NCBI RefSeq assembly: GCF_017115105.1
Contig: NZ_JABXKH010000061.1
Location: forward strand, 62,001-126,000
From: Nostoc sp. NMS2
GTDB taxonomy: Bacteria > Cyanobacteriota > Cyanobacteriia > Cyanobacteriales > Nostocaceae
DNA: 64,000 bases
Direction of reading: 5' to 3'
The notes beneath the pieces were generated by a model, which was given only the letters and a program-made list of their open reading frames with translations, ran no database searches and was not told where the DNA came from. Of this stretch, positions 16,577-25,570 are shown piece after piece; positions within the stretch are counted from its first letter, which is position 1; every line of letters starts with the position of its first letter. The position numbers and the translations under genes were made by a program.

Positions 16577-17008
16577 ATGGATGAGTTTATGGAAGCTGCT
16601 ATTCAAGAAGCAAAACAAGGCAGACAAGAAGGTGGAATTCCTATTGGTTCGGTTCTCGTCAAGGATGGCAAAATTCTCGGCAGAGGACACAATAAACGTG
16701 TGCAAGATGGCGATCCTGTCACCCACGCGGAAATCGATTGTCTCCGCAATGCTGGGAGAGTTGGCAGCTACAGAGGTACTACACTCTATTCAACTTTAAT
16801 GCCGTGTTACTTGTGCGCTGGGGCTGTGGTGCAATTTGGTATTAAAAAAGTCATCGTGGGAGAATCCAAAACTTTTCCTGGTGCTAAAGAATTTATGGTA
16901 TCTCACGGTGTGGAAGTAATTGATCTGAATCTTGATGATTGCGAACAAATGATGAGTGAGTTTATTGAAACGAATCCCGAACTTTGGAATGAAGATATCG
17001 GTAATTAG
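16577..17008 (+). CDS. Nucleoside deaminase of the yeast-type cytosine deaminase family
   Basis: 143 residues from ATG 16577, with AAGGAGA 7 bp upstream. Zinc motifs are HAE (50-52) and PCYLC (76-80). The N-terminal EGGIPIGSVLV, GRGHNKR and the C-terminal ending WNEDIG closely follow fungal cytosine deaminase (EGGVPIG, GRGHN, WFEDIG). That specific tail favours cytosine deaminase over guanine or tRNA adenosine deaminase. The start lies only 15 bp from that of the divergent nucleoside hydrolase, whose product cytosine could be the substrate. Confidence 0.8.
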   Translation: MDEFMEAAIQEAKQGRQEGGIPIGSVLVKDGKILGRGHNKRVQDGDPVTHAEIDCLRNAGRVGSYRGTTLYSTLMPCYLCAGAVVQFGIKKVIVGESKTFPGAKEFMVSHGVEVIDLNLDDCEQMMSEFIETNPELWNEDIGN

Positions 17009-17040
17009 CGCTCTTTTATGACTCTGATGAAAGAAAAAAT

Positions 17041-17120
17041 GTAGGTTGGGTTGAACTTTAGTGAAACCCAACAAAACCAAGGGTTTTTCGTGTTGGGTTT
17101 CGTCCCTCAACCCAACCTAC
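17041..17120. repeat. GTAGGTTGGG-type palindromic repeat, copy 2
   Basis: 80 bp from GTAGGTTGGGTT to CAACCCAACCTAC, with internal AAACCCAAC/GTTGGGTTT arms. It starts about 33 bp after the deaminase stop. Confidence 0.8.
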
Positions 17121-17191
17121 TCGTAAATTTATCAAAGCCTTAAAAATCAAGGGTTCTGAATTTTTATTTAACGAGAGTAATAGAAGAGCGT

Positions 17192-17247
17192 TAGAGACGC
17201 GATTAATCGCGCCTGTTGGGAATAGAGACGCGATTAATCGCGTCTGT
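17192..17247. repeat. Tandem GAGACGCGATTAATCGCG palindromes
   Basis: AGAGACGCGATTAATCGCG occurs twice, separated by about 17 bp. The second is followed by TCTGTACAA. It is the same family as the repeat inside the AAA-WD40 gene. Confidence 0.75.
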
Positions 17248-17401
17248 ACAAGAGTTTGGAGTAGCCTGCGTCTTGGTGACTTTTGATAGGAGAATTATGG
17301 CAGGAGCGATCGCTATCTAAAAAGAAATACAGCAGAATAAGCTACTTGACAAGCATTCAGCCCAGACAAAAAAGTTACCTTCACACTGATACTCTTCACT
17401 C

Positions 17402-18526
17402 CTAACGCAGCAAAAGTGTGCTGTTATTATCAATCAGTGTAAGAGTTCCACCAGTATTAATACCTGGATTAGACTGTGCTGATGCATTATAAGTCTCAAT
17501 ATAGCGACGCACTTCTAATGGAAAGTGGGGATAGTCTAATATTGCATCTCCATCGGCAATAGTTGCCCAGAAGTCTCGCAAACTAGGAGCTAATTTTTTC
17601 GCCTGTGATAATGGTAAGTTTAATGGAGAATGAGTTAGTAGCTTGATTAAGAAGGGAAAAGAGCGATCGCCCATCCATTGCCGCGATAACTGTTGCAAGT
17701 CGGGGAAATCAGGCACTGACTCTACCCGATGGGATACAATTTGCAACGATTCTTTACCTTGGTTATCTCGATGAAACTCTAGCACCCGATAAGGGTGAGG
17801 ATAGCTCACTAAAGAACCAGTGGTAATATCATATACTCCATCTGAGTAAGCAATATCCTGAACGTGCAAATGCCCCGTAAATACTAGCTTGACTCCGTAG
17901 CGCCTCAGCAACTGCAATAGTTCTGCTGAATTCGCTAACATATAGCGATTTGCGAGTGGATGGTTCGATTGATTGGGCAAATGTTCCACCACATTATGAT
18001 GCACCATCACTAAAACTAATTCATCAATAGATGCCGCCAGTACCTCTTCTAACCAACGTAGCTGTTTGGTATCCAAATACCCCACTTGTTCTCCCTGGTC
18101 ATTAAAGAAGTTAGAATTTAGTCCAATCAGCTTAACTCCAGGCAGTAATTGACGAACGTAGTAAATCTGCTGCGGATCTTCATAGCCACACTTTGTGTAA
18201 TAGTAGGGAAAATCTGCAAAAGCGATTGATTGGCGATCGGCTAACAGCACAGGAACATCATGATTACCAGGAACAACATAGACGGGAAAAGGTAGCTGGG
18301 CTAAACATTGTTGTAACCAGGCGTGATTCTCTGGCTCGCCGTGCTGGGTTAAATCTCCTGGCAACAATAAGAAATCTAAATCGAGTTGTATTAAATGTTC
18401 GAGTACACTTTGAAACGCCGAGATACTGACTTCTACCAGATGAAAACGGCTAGGATGATCCCAGATTGTGTGGGGAAGTGCCAGGTGTAAGTCGCTGACT
18501 ACCGCAAAGCGAAAATTGAGAGTCAT
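17402..18526 (-). CDS. Calcineurin-like metallophosphoesterase
   Basis: 374 residues. Metal-binding motifs in order are SDLH (11-14), GDLTQHGE, GNHD, HHN and GHLHVQ, the full set of the class III cyclic-nucleotide phosphodiesterase / CpdA-GpdQ group. The last 90 residues are helical and specific to cyanobacterial members. There is no signal peptide, so it is cytoplasmic. The substrate (cyclic nucleotide or phosphodiester) cannot be told. Single gene, convergent with the deaminase. Confidence 0.75.
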   Translation of the reverse strand: MTLNFRFAVVSDLHLALPHTIWDHPSRFHLVEVSISAFQSVLEHLIQLDLDFLLLPGDLTQHGEPENHAWLQQCLAQLPFPVYVVPGNHDVPVLLADRQSIAFADFPYYYTKCGYEDPQQIYYVRQLLPGVKLIGLNSNFFNDQGEQVGYLDTKQLRWLEEVLAASIDELVLVMVHHNVVEHLPNQSNHPLANRYMLANSAELLQLLRRYGVKLVFTGHLHVQDIAYSDGVYDITTGSLVSYPHPYRVLEFHRDNQGKESLQIVSHRVESVPDFPDLQQLSRQWMGDRSFPFLIKLLTHSPLNLPLSQAKKLAPSLRDFWATIADGDAILDYPHFPLEVRRYIETYNASAQSNPGINTGGTLTLIDNNSTLLLR

Positions 18527-18896
18527 TGATTTATGAAAATGTTAAAAGCAGGGGTTAAAATAAGCCTTTTCCCAAAAGTATAACGCTTGCTTTGTTTCGC
18601 TGCGTAAGAGTGCGTCTACTTAACATTTGTATACATTAAGCATCGATTACACATTATGATGACGATTAACTTCAGTGCGAATCATAACCATTAATCTGCA
18701 AAAATTATCGGAGATTTGATTGCTAAAACCCTTGTTCTGATGGCAGTGTAGAGACGTTGCATTGCAACGTCTCTACAGACCTGTGGTTCTCGAAAAAATC
18801 CTTAACCCAAGCGTATTGACCTAGAAACTGGCTTCTCTGCTACTCCCCTTTTCGGTAAAATAACTTAGCAGATCGGTAAGGAACAGGTTCAAGCTC
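18527..18896. other. Intergenic region between metallophosphoesterase and mtnP
   Basis: 370 bp, containing one GTAGAGACG palindrome (18748-18776). The final 60 bp before mtnP should hold its promoter; no clear motif is recognised. Confidence 0.45.
18748..18776. repeat. Perfect GTAGAGACGTTGCA palindrome
   Basis: 14-bp arms (GTAGAGACGTTGCA and its exact complement) around a single central base. It is the same family as 25943-25971, 55105-55133 and 55248-55276. Confidence 0.8.
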
Positions 18897-19769
18897 ATGG
18901 CTCAAGCTAGTATTGGGATTATTGGTGGCAGTGGTCTGTATAAAATGGACGCGCTCAAAGATGTCGAAGAGGTGCATGTCCAAACTCCCTTTGGTTCACC
19001 ATCTGATGCTTTGATTCTGGGAACACTGGATGGTACACGGGTAGCTTTCTTAGCGCGTCATGGCCGCAATCACACGCTGTTACCCTCTGAGTTACCGTTT
19101 CGCGCTAATATCTACGCGATGAAGCAATTGGGTGTAGAGTATTTAATTTCAGCTAGTGCTGTGGGTTCTTTAAAGGAAGAGGCGAAACCACTGGATATGG
19201 TGGTGCCAGATCAGTTTATCGATAGAACTAAAAATCGGATTTCAACGTTTTTCGGTGAGGGAATTGTGGCTCATATTGCCTTTGGCGATCCGATTTGTAA
19301 GAATTTGGCTGTTGTGTTGGCAGATGCGATCGCATCTCTCAATTTACCAGAAGTTACTCTCCATCGCGGCGGCACTTATGTGTGCATGGAAGGGCCAGCT
19401 TTTTCTACAAAGGCAGAATCGAATCTTTACCGCAGTTGGGGTGCAACAATTATTGGAATGACGAATTTACCGGAGGCGAAGTTGGCAAGGGAAGCGGAAA
19501 TTGCTTATGCAACCTTAGCGCTGGTGACAGATTATGATTGTTGGCATCCAGACCATGACAGTGTGACGGTGGAATTGGTGATTGGCAATTTGCTGCGGAA
19601 TGCTGTGAATGCTCAAAAGGTGATTCAAGAAACTGTGCGGCGTTTGAGTGAAAATCCACCAACCAGTGAGGCGCATTCGGCGTTGCAATATGCGATTTTG
19701 ACTCAGTTGGATAAAGCACCAGCAGCGACAAAGGAAAAGTTAGGGTTATTGTTGCAGAAATATTTGTAG
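18897..19769 (+). CDS. mtnP: S-methyl-5'-thioadenosine phosphorylase
   Basis: 290 residues, the normal family length. The phosphate-binding start [10 protein letters not shown] (6-15), [21 protein letters not shown], and the substrate motif [13 protein letters not shown] with [16 protein letters not shown] are all present. It cleaves methylthioadenosine from polyamine synthesis to adenine and methylthioribose-1-phosphate, feeding methionine salvage. The start ATG follows GGTTCAAGCTC; no alternative is closer to family length. No other mtn gene is nearby. Confidence 0.9.
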   Translation: MAQASIGIIGGSGLYKMDALKDVEEVHVQTPFGSPSDALILGTLDGTRVAFLARHGRNHTLLPSELPFRANIYAMKQLGVEYLISASAVGSLKEEAKPLDMVVPDQFIDRTKNRISTFFGEGIVAHIAFGDPICKNLAVVLADAIASLNLPEVTLHRGGTYVCMEGPAFSTKAESNLYRSWGATIIGMTNLPEAKLAREAEIAYATLALVTDYDCWHPDHDSVTVELVIGNLLRNAVNAQKVIQETVRRLSENPPTSEAHSALQYAILTQLDKAPAATKEKLGLLLQKYL

Positions 19770-20153
19770 TATTGCTAGCGATGTCTACAACAGGCTGCGC
19801 CTACGCAACATCATTTGAAATTATAAGGGCGATCGCACTTTCTCAGATTACAGCAAGAGCGATCGCTACAATAGGCTACTCTTATGCACCATCAGATTCT
19901 TCAGTGACGCACCATTATCATAAAATCATATAAGTGATAACACGTAAATATATAAGCTGTTGTCAACAAACTCATGAGTTTCATCAACAAACTCATGAGT
20001 TTTATTAACAAACGCATGAGTTTCGTTATGAAGCTTTGCTTGTTCGTGGTGTCTGGCAGATTTATCGCACTATCATCATAAAATCATACAGGCGATCGCT
20101 TTATTCTAGGTTGGGGCGATCGCTCATTACTAAAATCTCTCCACGTCACCGCG
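19770..20153. other. Intergenic region with HIP1 sites and 21-bp repeats
   Basis: 380 bp between convergent genes, with several GCGATCGC octamers, a repeated ATCATAAAATCATA motif (about 19917 and 20074) and the 21-bp array. An open frame of about 35 codons starting in the array (MSFINKLMSFINK...) is probably only the repeat being read. Confidence 0.55.
19963..20023. repeat. Three tandem 21-bp repeats
   Basis: TCAACAAACTCATGAGTTT occurs at 19963 and 19984, with a variant at 20005. The spacing is exactly 21 bp, and each unit has a central CTCATGAG palindrome (GCATGAG in the third). It lies just beyond the 3' end of the AAA-WD40/TIR pair. Confidence 0.8.
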
Positions 20154-23100
20154 TCACCTGCCTGTGCCAATATCATCACATAGATGGCGATCGCTCTCAC
20201 TCACATTAGAGTTATTTTGCAAATAATCGCGCACCCAAGCACAACCCTTAACCATTAAATCATCCAAATTGAGATTCCACAGGATCACCGTGTTGTCATC
20301 ACTGGCAGAGGCAATGGTTTGACCGTCGGGGCTAAATGCCACACTATTAACTGAATCGCCATCACCTTGTAGAGTTTGTAAGAGTTGCCCGTTACGATTC
20401 CACAGCTTCACTGTGTTGTCATCACTAGCAGAGGCAATGGTTTGACCATCGGGGCTAAATGCCACGCTATTAACTGAATTGCTATGACCTAGGAAAGTTT
20501 GTAAAAGTTTCCCGTTGCGAGTCCACAACTTCACCATACTGTCCCAACTGGCAGAGGCAATGGTTTGACCGTCGGGGCTAAATGCTACGCCCAAAACCGG
20601 AACCCTAGTACGTTGGAGAGTTTGTAAGAGTTGCCCGTCGCGATTCCACAGGTTTACCGTTGCCTGCCAATTGGCAGAGGCAATAGTTTGACCGTCGGGG
20701 CTAAATGCTACGCTAGTAACTGAATCGCCATCACCTTGGAGAGTTTGTAAGAGTTGTCCGTTGCGATTCCATAGCTTTACCGTCTTGTCTGAACTGGCAG
20801 AGGCAATGGTTTGACCGTCGGGGCTAAATGCCACGCTATTAACCGAGCTGCTATGACCTAGGAAAGTTTGTAAGAGTTGCCCGTTGCGATTCCATAGCTT
20901 TACCGTCTTGTCTGAACTGGCAGAGGCAATGGTTTGACCGTCGGGGCTAAATGCCACGCTATTAACCGAGCTGCTATGACCTAGGAAAGTTTGTAAGAGT
21001 TGCCCGTTGCGATTCCACAGCTTCACCGTCTTGTCATAACTGGCAGAGGCAATGGTTTGACCGTCGGGGCTAAATGCCACGCCCCTAACCGAATCGCTAT
21101 GACCTAGGAAAGTTTGTGACAGTTGCCCCTTGCGATTCCACAACTTCACCGTGTTGTCATCACTGGCAGAAGCAATGGTTTGACCGTCAGGGCTAAATGC
21201 TACGCTATTAACCGAATCACTATAACCTGGGAAAGTTTGTAAGAGTTGCCCCTTGCAATTCCACAACTTCACCGTGCTGTCATCACTGGCAGAAGCAATG
21301 GTTTGACCGTCAGGGCTAAATGCCAGACTATTAACCGAACTGCTATGACCTTGGAGAGTTTGTAACTGTTGCCCGTTGCGATTCCACAACTTCACCGTGC
21401 TGTCATAACTGGCAGAGGCAATGGTTTGACCGTCGGGGCTAAATGCTACGCTATTAACCGAATTACTATGACCTTGGAGAGTTTGTAACTGTTGCCCGTT
21501 GCGATTCCACAGCTTCACCGTGCTGTCATAACTGGCAGAGGCAATGGTTTGACCGTCGGGGCTAAATGCTACGCTATTAACCGAATTACTATGACCTTGG
21601 AGAGTTTGTAAGAGTTGCCCGTTGCGATTCCACAACTTCACCGTCTTGTCATAACTGGCAGAGGCAATGGTTTGACCGTCGGGGCTAAATGCTACGCTAG
21701 TAACCGAATCGCTATGACCTTGGAGAGTTTGTAAGAGTTGCCCGTTGCGATTCCACAACTTCACCGTCTTGTCATAACTGGCAGAGGCAATGGTTTGACC
21801 GTCGGGGCTAAATGCTACGCTAGTAACCGAATCGCTATGACCTTGGAGAGTTTGTAAGAGTTGCCCGTTGCGATTCCACAACTTCACCGTCTTGTCATAA
21901 CTGGCAGAGGCAATGGTTTGACCGTCGGGGCTAAATGCTACGCTAGTAACCGAACTGCTATGACCTTCTAGTCGGTTACGTTCCTTGACTCCATAAATTA
22001 CCTGCTGGAGTGTGACTAGTGCCAAAACGCGAGTATCTGGTTCTACATTTTTATTTAATGTTTTGAGTCCTTTGCCTGCCTTCAAGCCTGCTACTAAAGC
22101 ATTAAGTTCTAAATTTAATGCCAGCAGGTTTTGTGATTTGAGGCTATCAACGCGAATTTCCGCATTTATCCGACGTTTATTCGCATCTGCTTTAGCGGCA
22201 GTTGCTTCCTGTTCTTTTACCTTGGCAAAATCTCGTTGCTTTTCAGCGTCTGCCTGTCTGTCCTTAGCTAATTGTTCAGCAGTTTTTGTTTTATGAAGTG
22301 CATTTGCTAACTCTGTTCCCCTTTCTTCAGCTAATTGTTGTGCAGACTTTGCTTGCTCCTCTCCTTTTTTAGCTCTTTCACTCTGGTGATTAGCAATGTA
22401 CTTTTGCTTTTGCGCCTCCCTGCGTTGTTCCTCTGCTTTTTTCTGCTGTGTTCCCGCATTTCCAGCTTCTCGCGCTGCCTCATTGCGTTGAGTTTCTGCT
22501 TCTAGACGCTGTTTTTTTGCCTCTTTGAGGGCATTTTGGGCAGTCAGACGTTCGCCATTCACATACACAGCCACTCCCGTGATTAAAAGTAAAAATACTA
22601 CCAACACAACGACAGAAGGCAGTGCTGGTTTAAGCTGCTGCCACCTATCCCGCAAGTTAAACGGCAAATGTTTATTAATCCACTTGTAATCAAAGACTTG
22701 CCGATAAATTTGATTCCGCACCCGCAAAACATTATTCTCTCGCCGCACCACTCCCGATAGCTTCAAGTGAGATTTAGCTAAAGACTGCTCCTCATCCACA
22801 ACCGTCCGCTTACCCCAGCGAATCTCGCGGTAAATTGTCAAAACCTCTGGGTCTGGTGAGCGTTTAGTCAGCATATCCCGCACAAACTGCAAGTTATTGT
22901 CTTGCTCACTCATTGAGCCAAAAAATGTGCTGCTCACTATTTTGTCTACAGACGCGATGAATCGCGTCTCTACAATTCTCTCTGCTAATAAGGCACCACA
23001 GAGACGCTGCGTTAAATATGGGTGTCCCGCCGTCCACTTCAACACCTGGCGTAATATCTGGTTGGCTTCATTGCTGGGTAATCCTAATCCCTCAGCTAAG

Positions 23101-23738
23101 GGTAAAGCTTCCTCAAAGGTAAAATCAGTCAAATCTACACGCTGTCCGATATTAAACGGTGTGCGCTTGGCATCGCGGATTAAATCGCCAGGAGTCGCTA
23201 CCCCCATTAAGACAAAAGAGAGACGGTGAAATTTAGGATTAGTCGCACGGGCAACGTAGAGATAGCGAATTGCTGTATAAAAATCATCGGTAAAATCTAA
23301 GCTGAGGGTGGAATCAATTTCATCCACAAAAATCACCACCCGTTCTTCAATCTCAGCCAGTAAAACCTGCTCAAAAAACAGCGTTAGCCGTTGCGATACC
23401 CCTAAATGCTCGTGTTGTTGCCACCAACTCATTACATCTGTATCAAACATGAGTTGGTCATCTAGCTTAACCAAAAAGCCAAAATACCACTGTTCCAGTG
23501 TGACTTGTGCCCCCAATTCCTGAAGGTCAACAATTACCGAGCGAATTCCCTCATCCGTTAGCGTTTGCGCCGTGCGTACCATCAGGCTAGACTTACCCAT
23601 TTGGCGCGGCGTGAGAACATAGGCGAAAATTGCTGACCGACACAAACCGAGCAATTCTTCATCGGCTTGACGGGGAATGTAAATCCCACCGCCAGCTTGT
23701 ACCGTCCCGCCTACGGTGTAAATGCTTTGATTAGCCAC
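20154..23738 (-). CDS. AAA-like (AAA_35) NTPase - transmembrane - coiled-coil - 14x WD40 protein
   Basis: 1194 residues. Residues 1-350 are an AAA_35 domain, with the P-loop-type TPRQMGKSS (43-51), Walker B VVIFVDEID (134-142) and a winged-helix end. A membrane helix (374-393) leads to an Ala/Lys/Gln/Glu coiled coil (395-530). About 585-1160 are 14 WD40 blades, enough for two seven-bladed propellers, nearly all reading SVAFSPDGQTIASAS.D.TVKLWN. The blades are near-identical in DNA as well. Residues 255-265 are encoded by an inserted palindromic repeat. The start overlaps the TIR gene by 8 bp, so translation is coupled. It is probably a ligand-sensing, membrane-bound switch working with the TIR partner. 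Confidence 0.8.
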   Translation of the reverse strand: MANQSIYTVGGTVQAGGGIYIPRQADEELLGLCRSAIFAYVLTPRQMGKSSLMVRTAQTLTDEGIRSVIVDLQELGAQVTLEQWYFGFLVKLDDQLMFDTDVMSWWQQHEHLGVSQRLTLFFEQVLLAEIEERVVIFVDEIDSTLSLDFTDDFYTAIRYLYVARATNPKFHRLSFVLMGVATPGDLIRDAKRTPFNIGQRVDLTDFTFEEALPLAEGLGLPSNEANQILRQVLKWTAGHPYLTQRLCGALLAERIVETRFIASVDKIVSSTFFGSMSEQDNNLQFVRDMLTKRSPDPEVLTIYREIRWGKRTVVDEEQSLAKSHLKLSGVVRRENNVLRVRNQIYRQVFDYKWINKHLPFNLRDRWQQLKPALPSVVVLVVFLLLITGVAVYVNGERLTAQNALKEAKKQRLEAETQRNEAAREAGNAGTQQKKAEEQRREAQKQKYIANHQSERAKKGEEQAKSAQQLAEERGTELANALHKTKTAEQLAKDRQADAEKQRDFAKVKEQEATAAKADANKRRINAEIRVDSLKSQNLLALNLELNALVAGLKAGKGLKTLNKNVEPDTRVLALVTLQQVIYGVKERNRLEGHSSSVTSVAFSPDGQTIASASYDKTVKLWNRNGQLLQTLQGHSDSVTSVAFSPDGQTIASASYDKTVKLWNRNGQLLQTLQGHSDSVTSVAFSPDGQTIASASYDKTVKLWNRNGQLLQTLQGHSNSVNSVAFSPDGQTIASASYDSTVKLWNRNGQQLQTLQGHSNSVNSVAFSPDGQTIASASYDSTVKLWNRNGQQLQTLQGHSSSVNSLAFSPDGQTIASASDDSTVKLWNCKGQLLQTFPGYSDSVNSVAFSPDGQTIASASDDNTVKLWNRKGQLSQTFLGHSDSVRGVAFSPDGQTIASASYDKTVKLWNRNGQLLQTFLGHSSSVNSVAFSPDGQTIASASSDKTVKLWNRNGQLLQTFLGHSSSVNSVAFSPDGQTIASASSDKTVKLWNRNGQLLQTLQGDGDSVTSVAFSPDGQTIASANWQATVNLWNRDGQLLQTLQRTRVPVLGVAFSPDGQTIASASWDSMVKLWTRNGKLLQTFLGHSNSVNSVAFSPDGQTIASASDDNTVKLWNRNGQLLQTLQGDGDSVNSVAFSPDGQTIASASDDNTVILWNLNLDDLMVKGCAWVRDYLQNNSNVSESDRHLCDDIGTGR
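20256..21978 (-). repeat. Tandem 123-bp coding repeats (WD40 blades)
   Basis: Fourteen copies of a 123-bp unit, one per WD40 blade, with most units differing at only a few positions. Variation is concentrated in the GHS(S/D/N)SV segment, in the residue after ASAS and in the LQ/FL segment. The two blades at about 20600 and 20720 (residues near 1010-1080) are the most diverged. Confidence 0.85.
22942..22975. repeat. GAGACGCGAT palindrome inserted in frame in a CDS
   Basis: TTGTCTACAGACGCGATGAA and ATCGCGTCTCTACAA form the same palindrome found between genes at 12066, 17192 and 45117. It encodes residues of the segment RIVETRFIASVDK in the AAA domain of the WD40 protein without shifting the frame. 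Confidence 0.8.
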
Positions 23739-25266
23739 GCAGATGCTCCCGGAAATAATCAGTGTAAAGTTGACAACGGGGAAACACTACACGCCCTTCC
23801 CGGCGCACTAAACCTGCACCCCGTAAGCGGAAAAAGATGCGCTCGTCTTCACAGGTGTTCTGGCGAATTATTTGGAACATACCTTGAACTAACTCCTGTT
23901 TGTTATGCAGCCGGAAGAGGTGGTTACGCAGATGATTACCAAAGGGGCCATTTTCTGCGATCGCATTGGCAAATAATTCGGTAGGATAGAAGCGATCGCT
24001 AGCAACTGAATACAGGGCAAGGCGTACTAAGTAAGGATGTCCACCTAGCAACGCTATTAATTGCTTTTCTTCGCTAGCGTTGAAGGGTGAACCATGACGG
24101 CGGTTTAAATCAGCAACCTGTGCTGCTGTAAAGTCTTCTAAGTCAATTACTAACCCAACATTAAAGGGGGATTGGTTGAGATTATCAATTAGCTGGTAGG
24201 GTTCGGTGGAAGTAACCAGCGCTAAATCCAGTTGCTTCCAGATGGGAGTAGTGGCGCGGCTATTGTGCCAGCTTCGCAGCATTCCAAAGAAATCAGAGCG
24301 AAAATCGGTATCAAAGACCCTTTCCACCTCATCCATCGCTAAGACAAGGGGGTTGCCAAACTCCTTCAACAAATAGCGGCCTACATAGCGGGTGCAACGC
24401 TGACTATTGCCCAAAGGCATATTCCAATACTCATCAACTTTGTCTGTCATTTCCAGTTCATCGGTTAACCAAGTACAAAACTGGCGAAAGAAAAGGTCAG
24501 CATTAGTTAAGGCCGCTTTATCAAATAATTGGAAATCCAGCAAAGCAACCCGCTTACCTGCATTCACAGCAGTATTAATTGTGCGGATTAACAGGGAACT
24601 TTTGCCCATTTGCCGGGGGCCTTTAATTGTAATTGTCACACCTTGCCGCTCAATAGTCTCTAAGGTAAGTGCATCAGATGAGCGTTCCACGTAAAAAGCA
24701 GATTGCGATTCCATAGTCCCTTCGGGCATTTCCAGCGAGACTGGCTGTGCTGAAGGAAAGGGATGGGGTAAGAGTGAGGGCTGACTTATCTGGAGTAAAT
24801 CTGCTTTTGATTTTTCTTCACTGATAGCCAATGCACCACCAGAGACAGCCTGTAACAACTCTGCAATTAGGTGCGGCGTATCTTCTGCATCTTTCCAGAA
24901 TGCCCAGTTAATGCCATTTAAGTAAGCACTCAAAGGATACAAAAACGGTTCTTGATACGCCAGACGCACCGGGAGAATTATGGGTCGTCCTTCTTGTGAT
25001 TTTGCCAAGTGGTATGCTGTCTCTATCTCTGCTACCACCATCTCGCTGCTGGTTGACAAGGCTGAAAGGAAAGTAATCAAAAAATCAGCTTGGCGGATTT
25101 CTGCTTCAATACGTTCAGCCCAGCGTGTACCAACGGACATTGTTTGGTCGATAAAGACTTTGTGTTGCTGCGATAGTGCCTGGAAGACTTGCAGCGCTAC
25201 CGGTTCATCTGGGCTAGCATTACGCTTGTAGCTGATGAAGATGCGTTTAGCCTGTGAGTTTAACAT
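23731..25266 (-). CDS. TIR domain - AAA-like (AAA_35) NTPase
   Basis: 511 residues. Residues 5-140 are a TIR domain (RIFISYKRN box 1, VFIDQTMSVGTRW, DFLITFLSALSTSSEMVVAEIETA); Glu75 or Glu80 could be the catalytic Glu of NAD-cleaving TIRs. After a Pro/Ser linker comes the AAA_35 module, with P-loop KGPRQMGKSS (215-224), Walker B LVLAMDEVERVF and a GGHPYLVRLA helix, ending in a winged helix. It is the upstream gene of a coupled leftward pair with the AAA-WD40 protein. Such TIR-STAND combinations act in abortive-type immunity or signalling in other bacteria; here that role is inferred. Confidence 0.8.
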   Translation of the reverse strand: MLNSQAKRIFISYKRNASPDEPVALQVFQALSQQHKVFIDQTMSVGTRWAERIEAEIRQADFLITFLSALSTSSEMVVAEIETAYHLAKSQEGRPIILPVRLAYQEPFLYPLSAYLNGINWAFWKDAEDTPHLIAELLQAVSGGALAISEEKSKADLLQISQPSLLPHPFPSAQPVSLEMPEGTMESQSAFYVERSSDALTLETIERQGVTITIKGPRQMGKSSLLIRTINTAVNAGKRVALLDFQLFDKAALTNADLFFRQFCTWLTDELEMTDKVDEYWNMPLGNSQRCTRYVGRYLLKEFGNPLVLAMDEVERVFDTDFRSDFFGMLRSWHNSRATTPIWKQLDLALVTSTEPYQLIDNLNQSPFNVGLVIDLEDFTAAQVADLNRRHGSPFNASEEKQLIALLGGHPYLVRLALYSVASDRFYPTELFANAIAENGPFGNHLRNHLFRLHNKQELVQGMFQIIRQNTCEDERIFFRLRGAGLVRREGRVVFPRCQLYTDYFREHLRG

Positions 25267-25491
25267 TACTATTAACCTTGTCTTCCTTCAGCCTTTTGAT
25301 TGGAAAAGCTTATCTAGTTGCGAGTCAATTTTGTACAGAAGTTGGGTAATTCTGTGATTCGTCATCCAAGGGCAGTTTTTCCCTATTTCGAGAATTAGCT
25401 GAACAAATTAGGATTGTATTCACAGCGCTATCAATTTAGTTACACTCTACTACAGCGCAGTTGCAGGCAATTACCGACAGCACAAAAAAAT

Positions 25492-25570
25492 TGCTCACGG
25501 AGTTCAAAGGCTCGTTAACGGAGTTCAAAGACTCGTTAACGGAGTTCAAAGACTCATTAGGGACTTCCAA
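25492..25570. repeat. 21-bp tandem repeats upstream of the TIR gene
   Basis: ACTCGTTAACGGAGTTCAAAG is repeated with a 21-bp period (about 25510 and 25531), plus partial copies on both sides. The period equals that of the array at 19963, but the sequence differs. Read as protein it would be a heptad (SLTEFKD). Confidence 0.8.

Larger units (their letters stand above)
17009..17401. other. Intergenic region occupied by palindromic repeats
   Basis: Nearly 400 bp between convergent genes. It holds a GTAGGTTGGG hairpin (17041-17120) and a tandem pair of GAGACGCGATTAATCGCG palindromes (17192-17247). No gene seen. Confidence 0.6.

Noticed and set aside
16562-16726. 55-residue N-terminal extension of the nucleoside hydrolase
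   Set aside because: It would be antisense to the deaminase gene, and the family motif begins right after ATG 16561.
20256-21978. Regularly spaced repeats that might be a CRISPR array
   Set aside because: The 123-bp units are wholly coding, in one frame, and translate to WD40 blades. There are no unique spacers.
25492-25570. Short direct repeats as a mini CRISPR
   Set aside because: The 21-bp period has no spacers between units and no cas genes are near.
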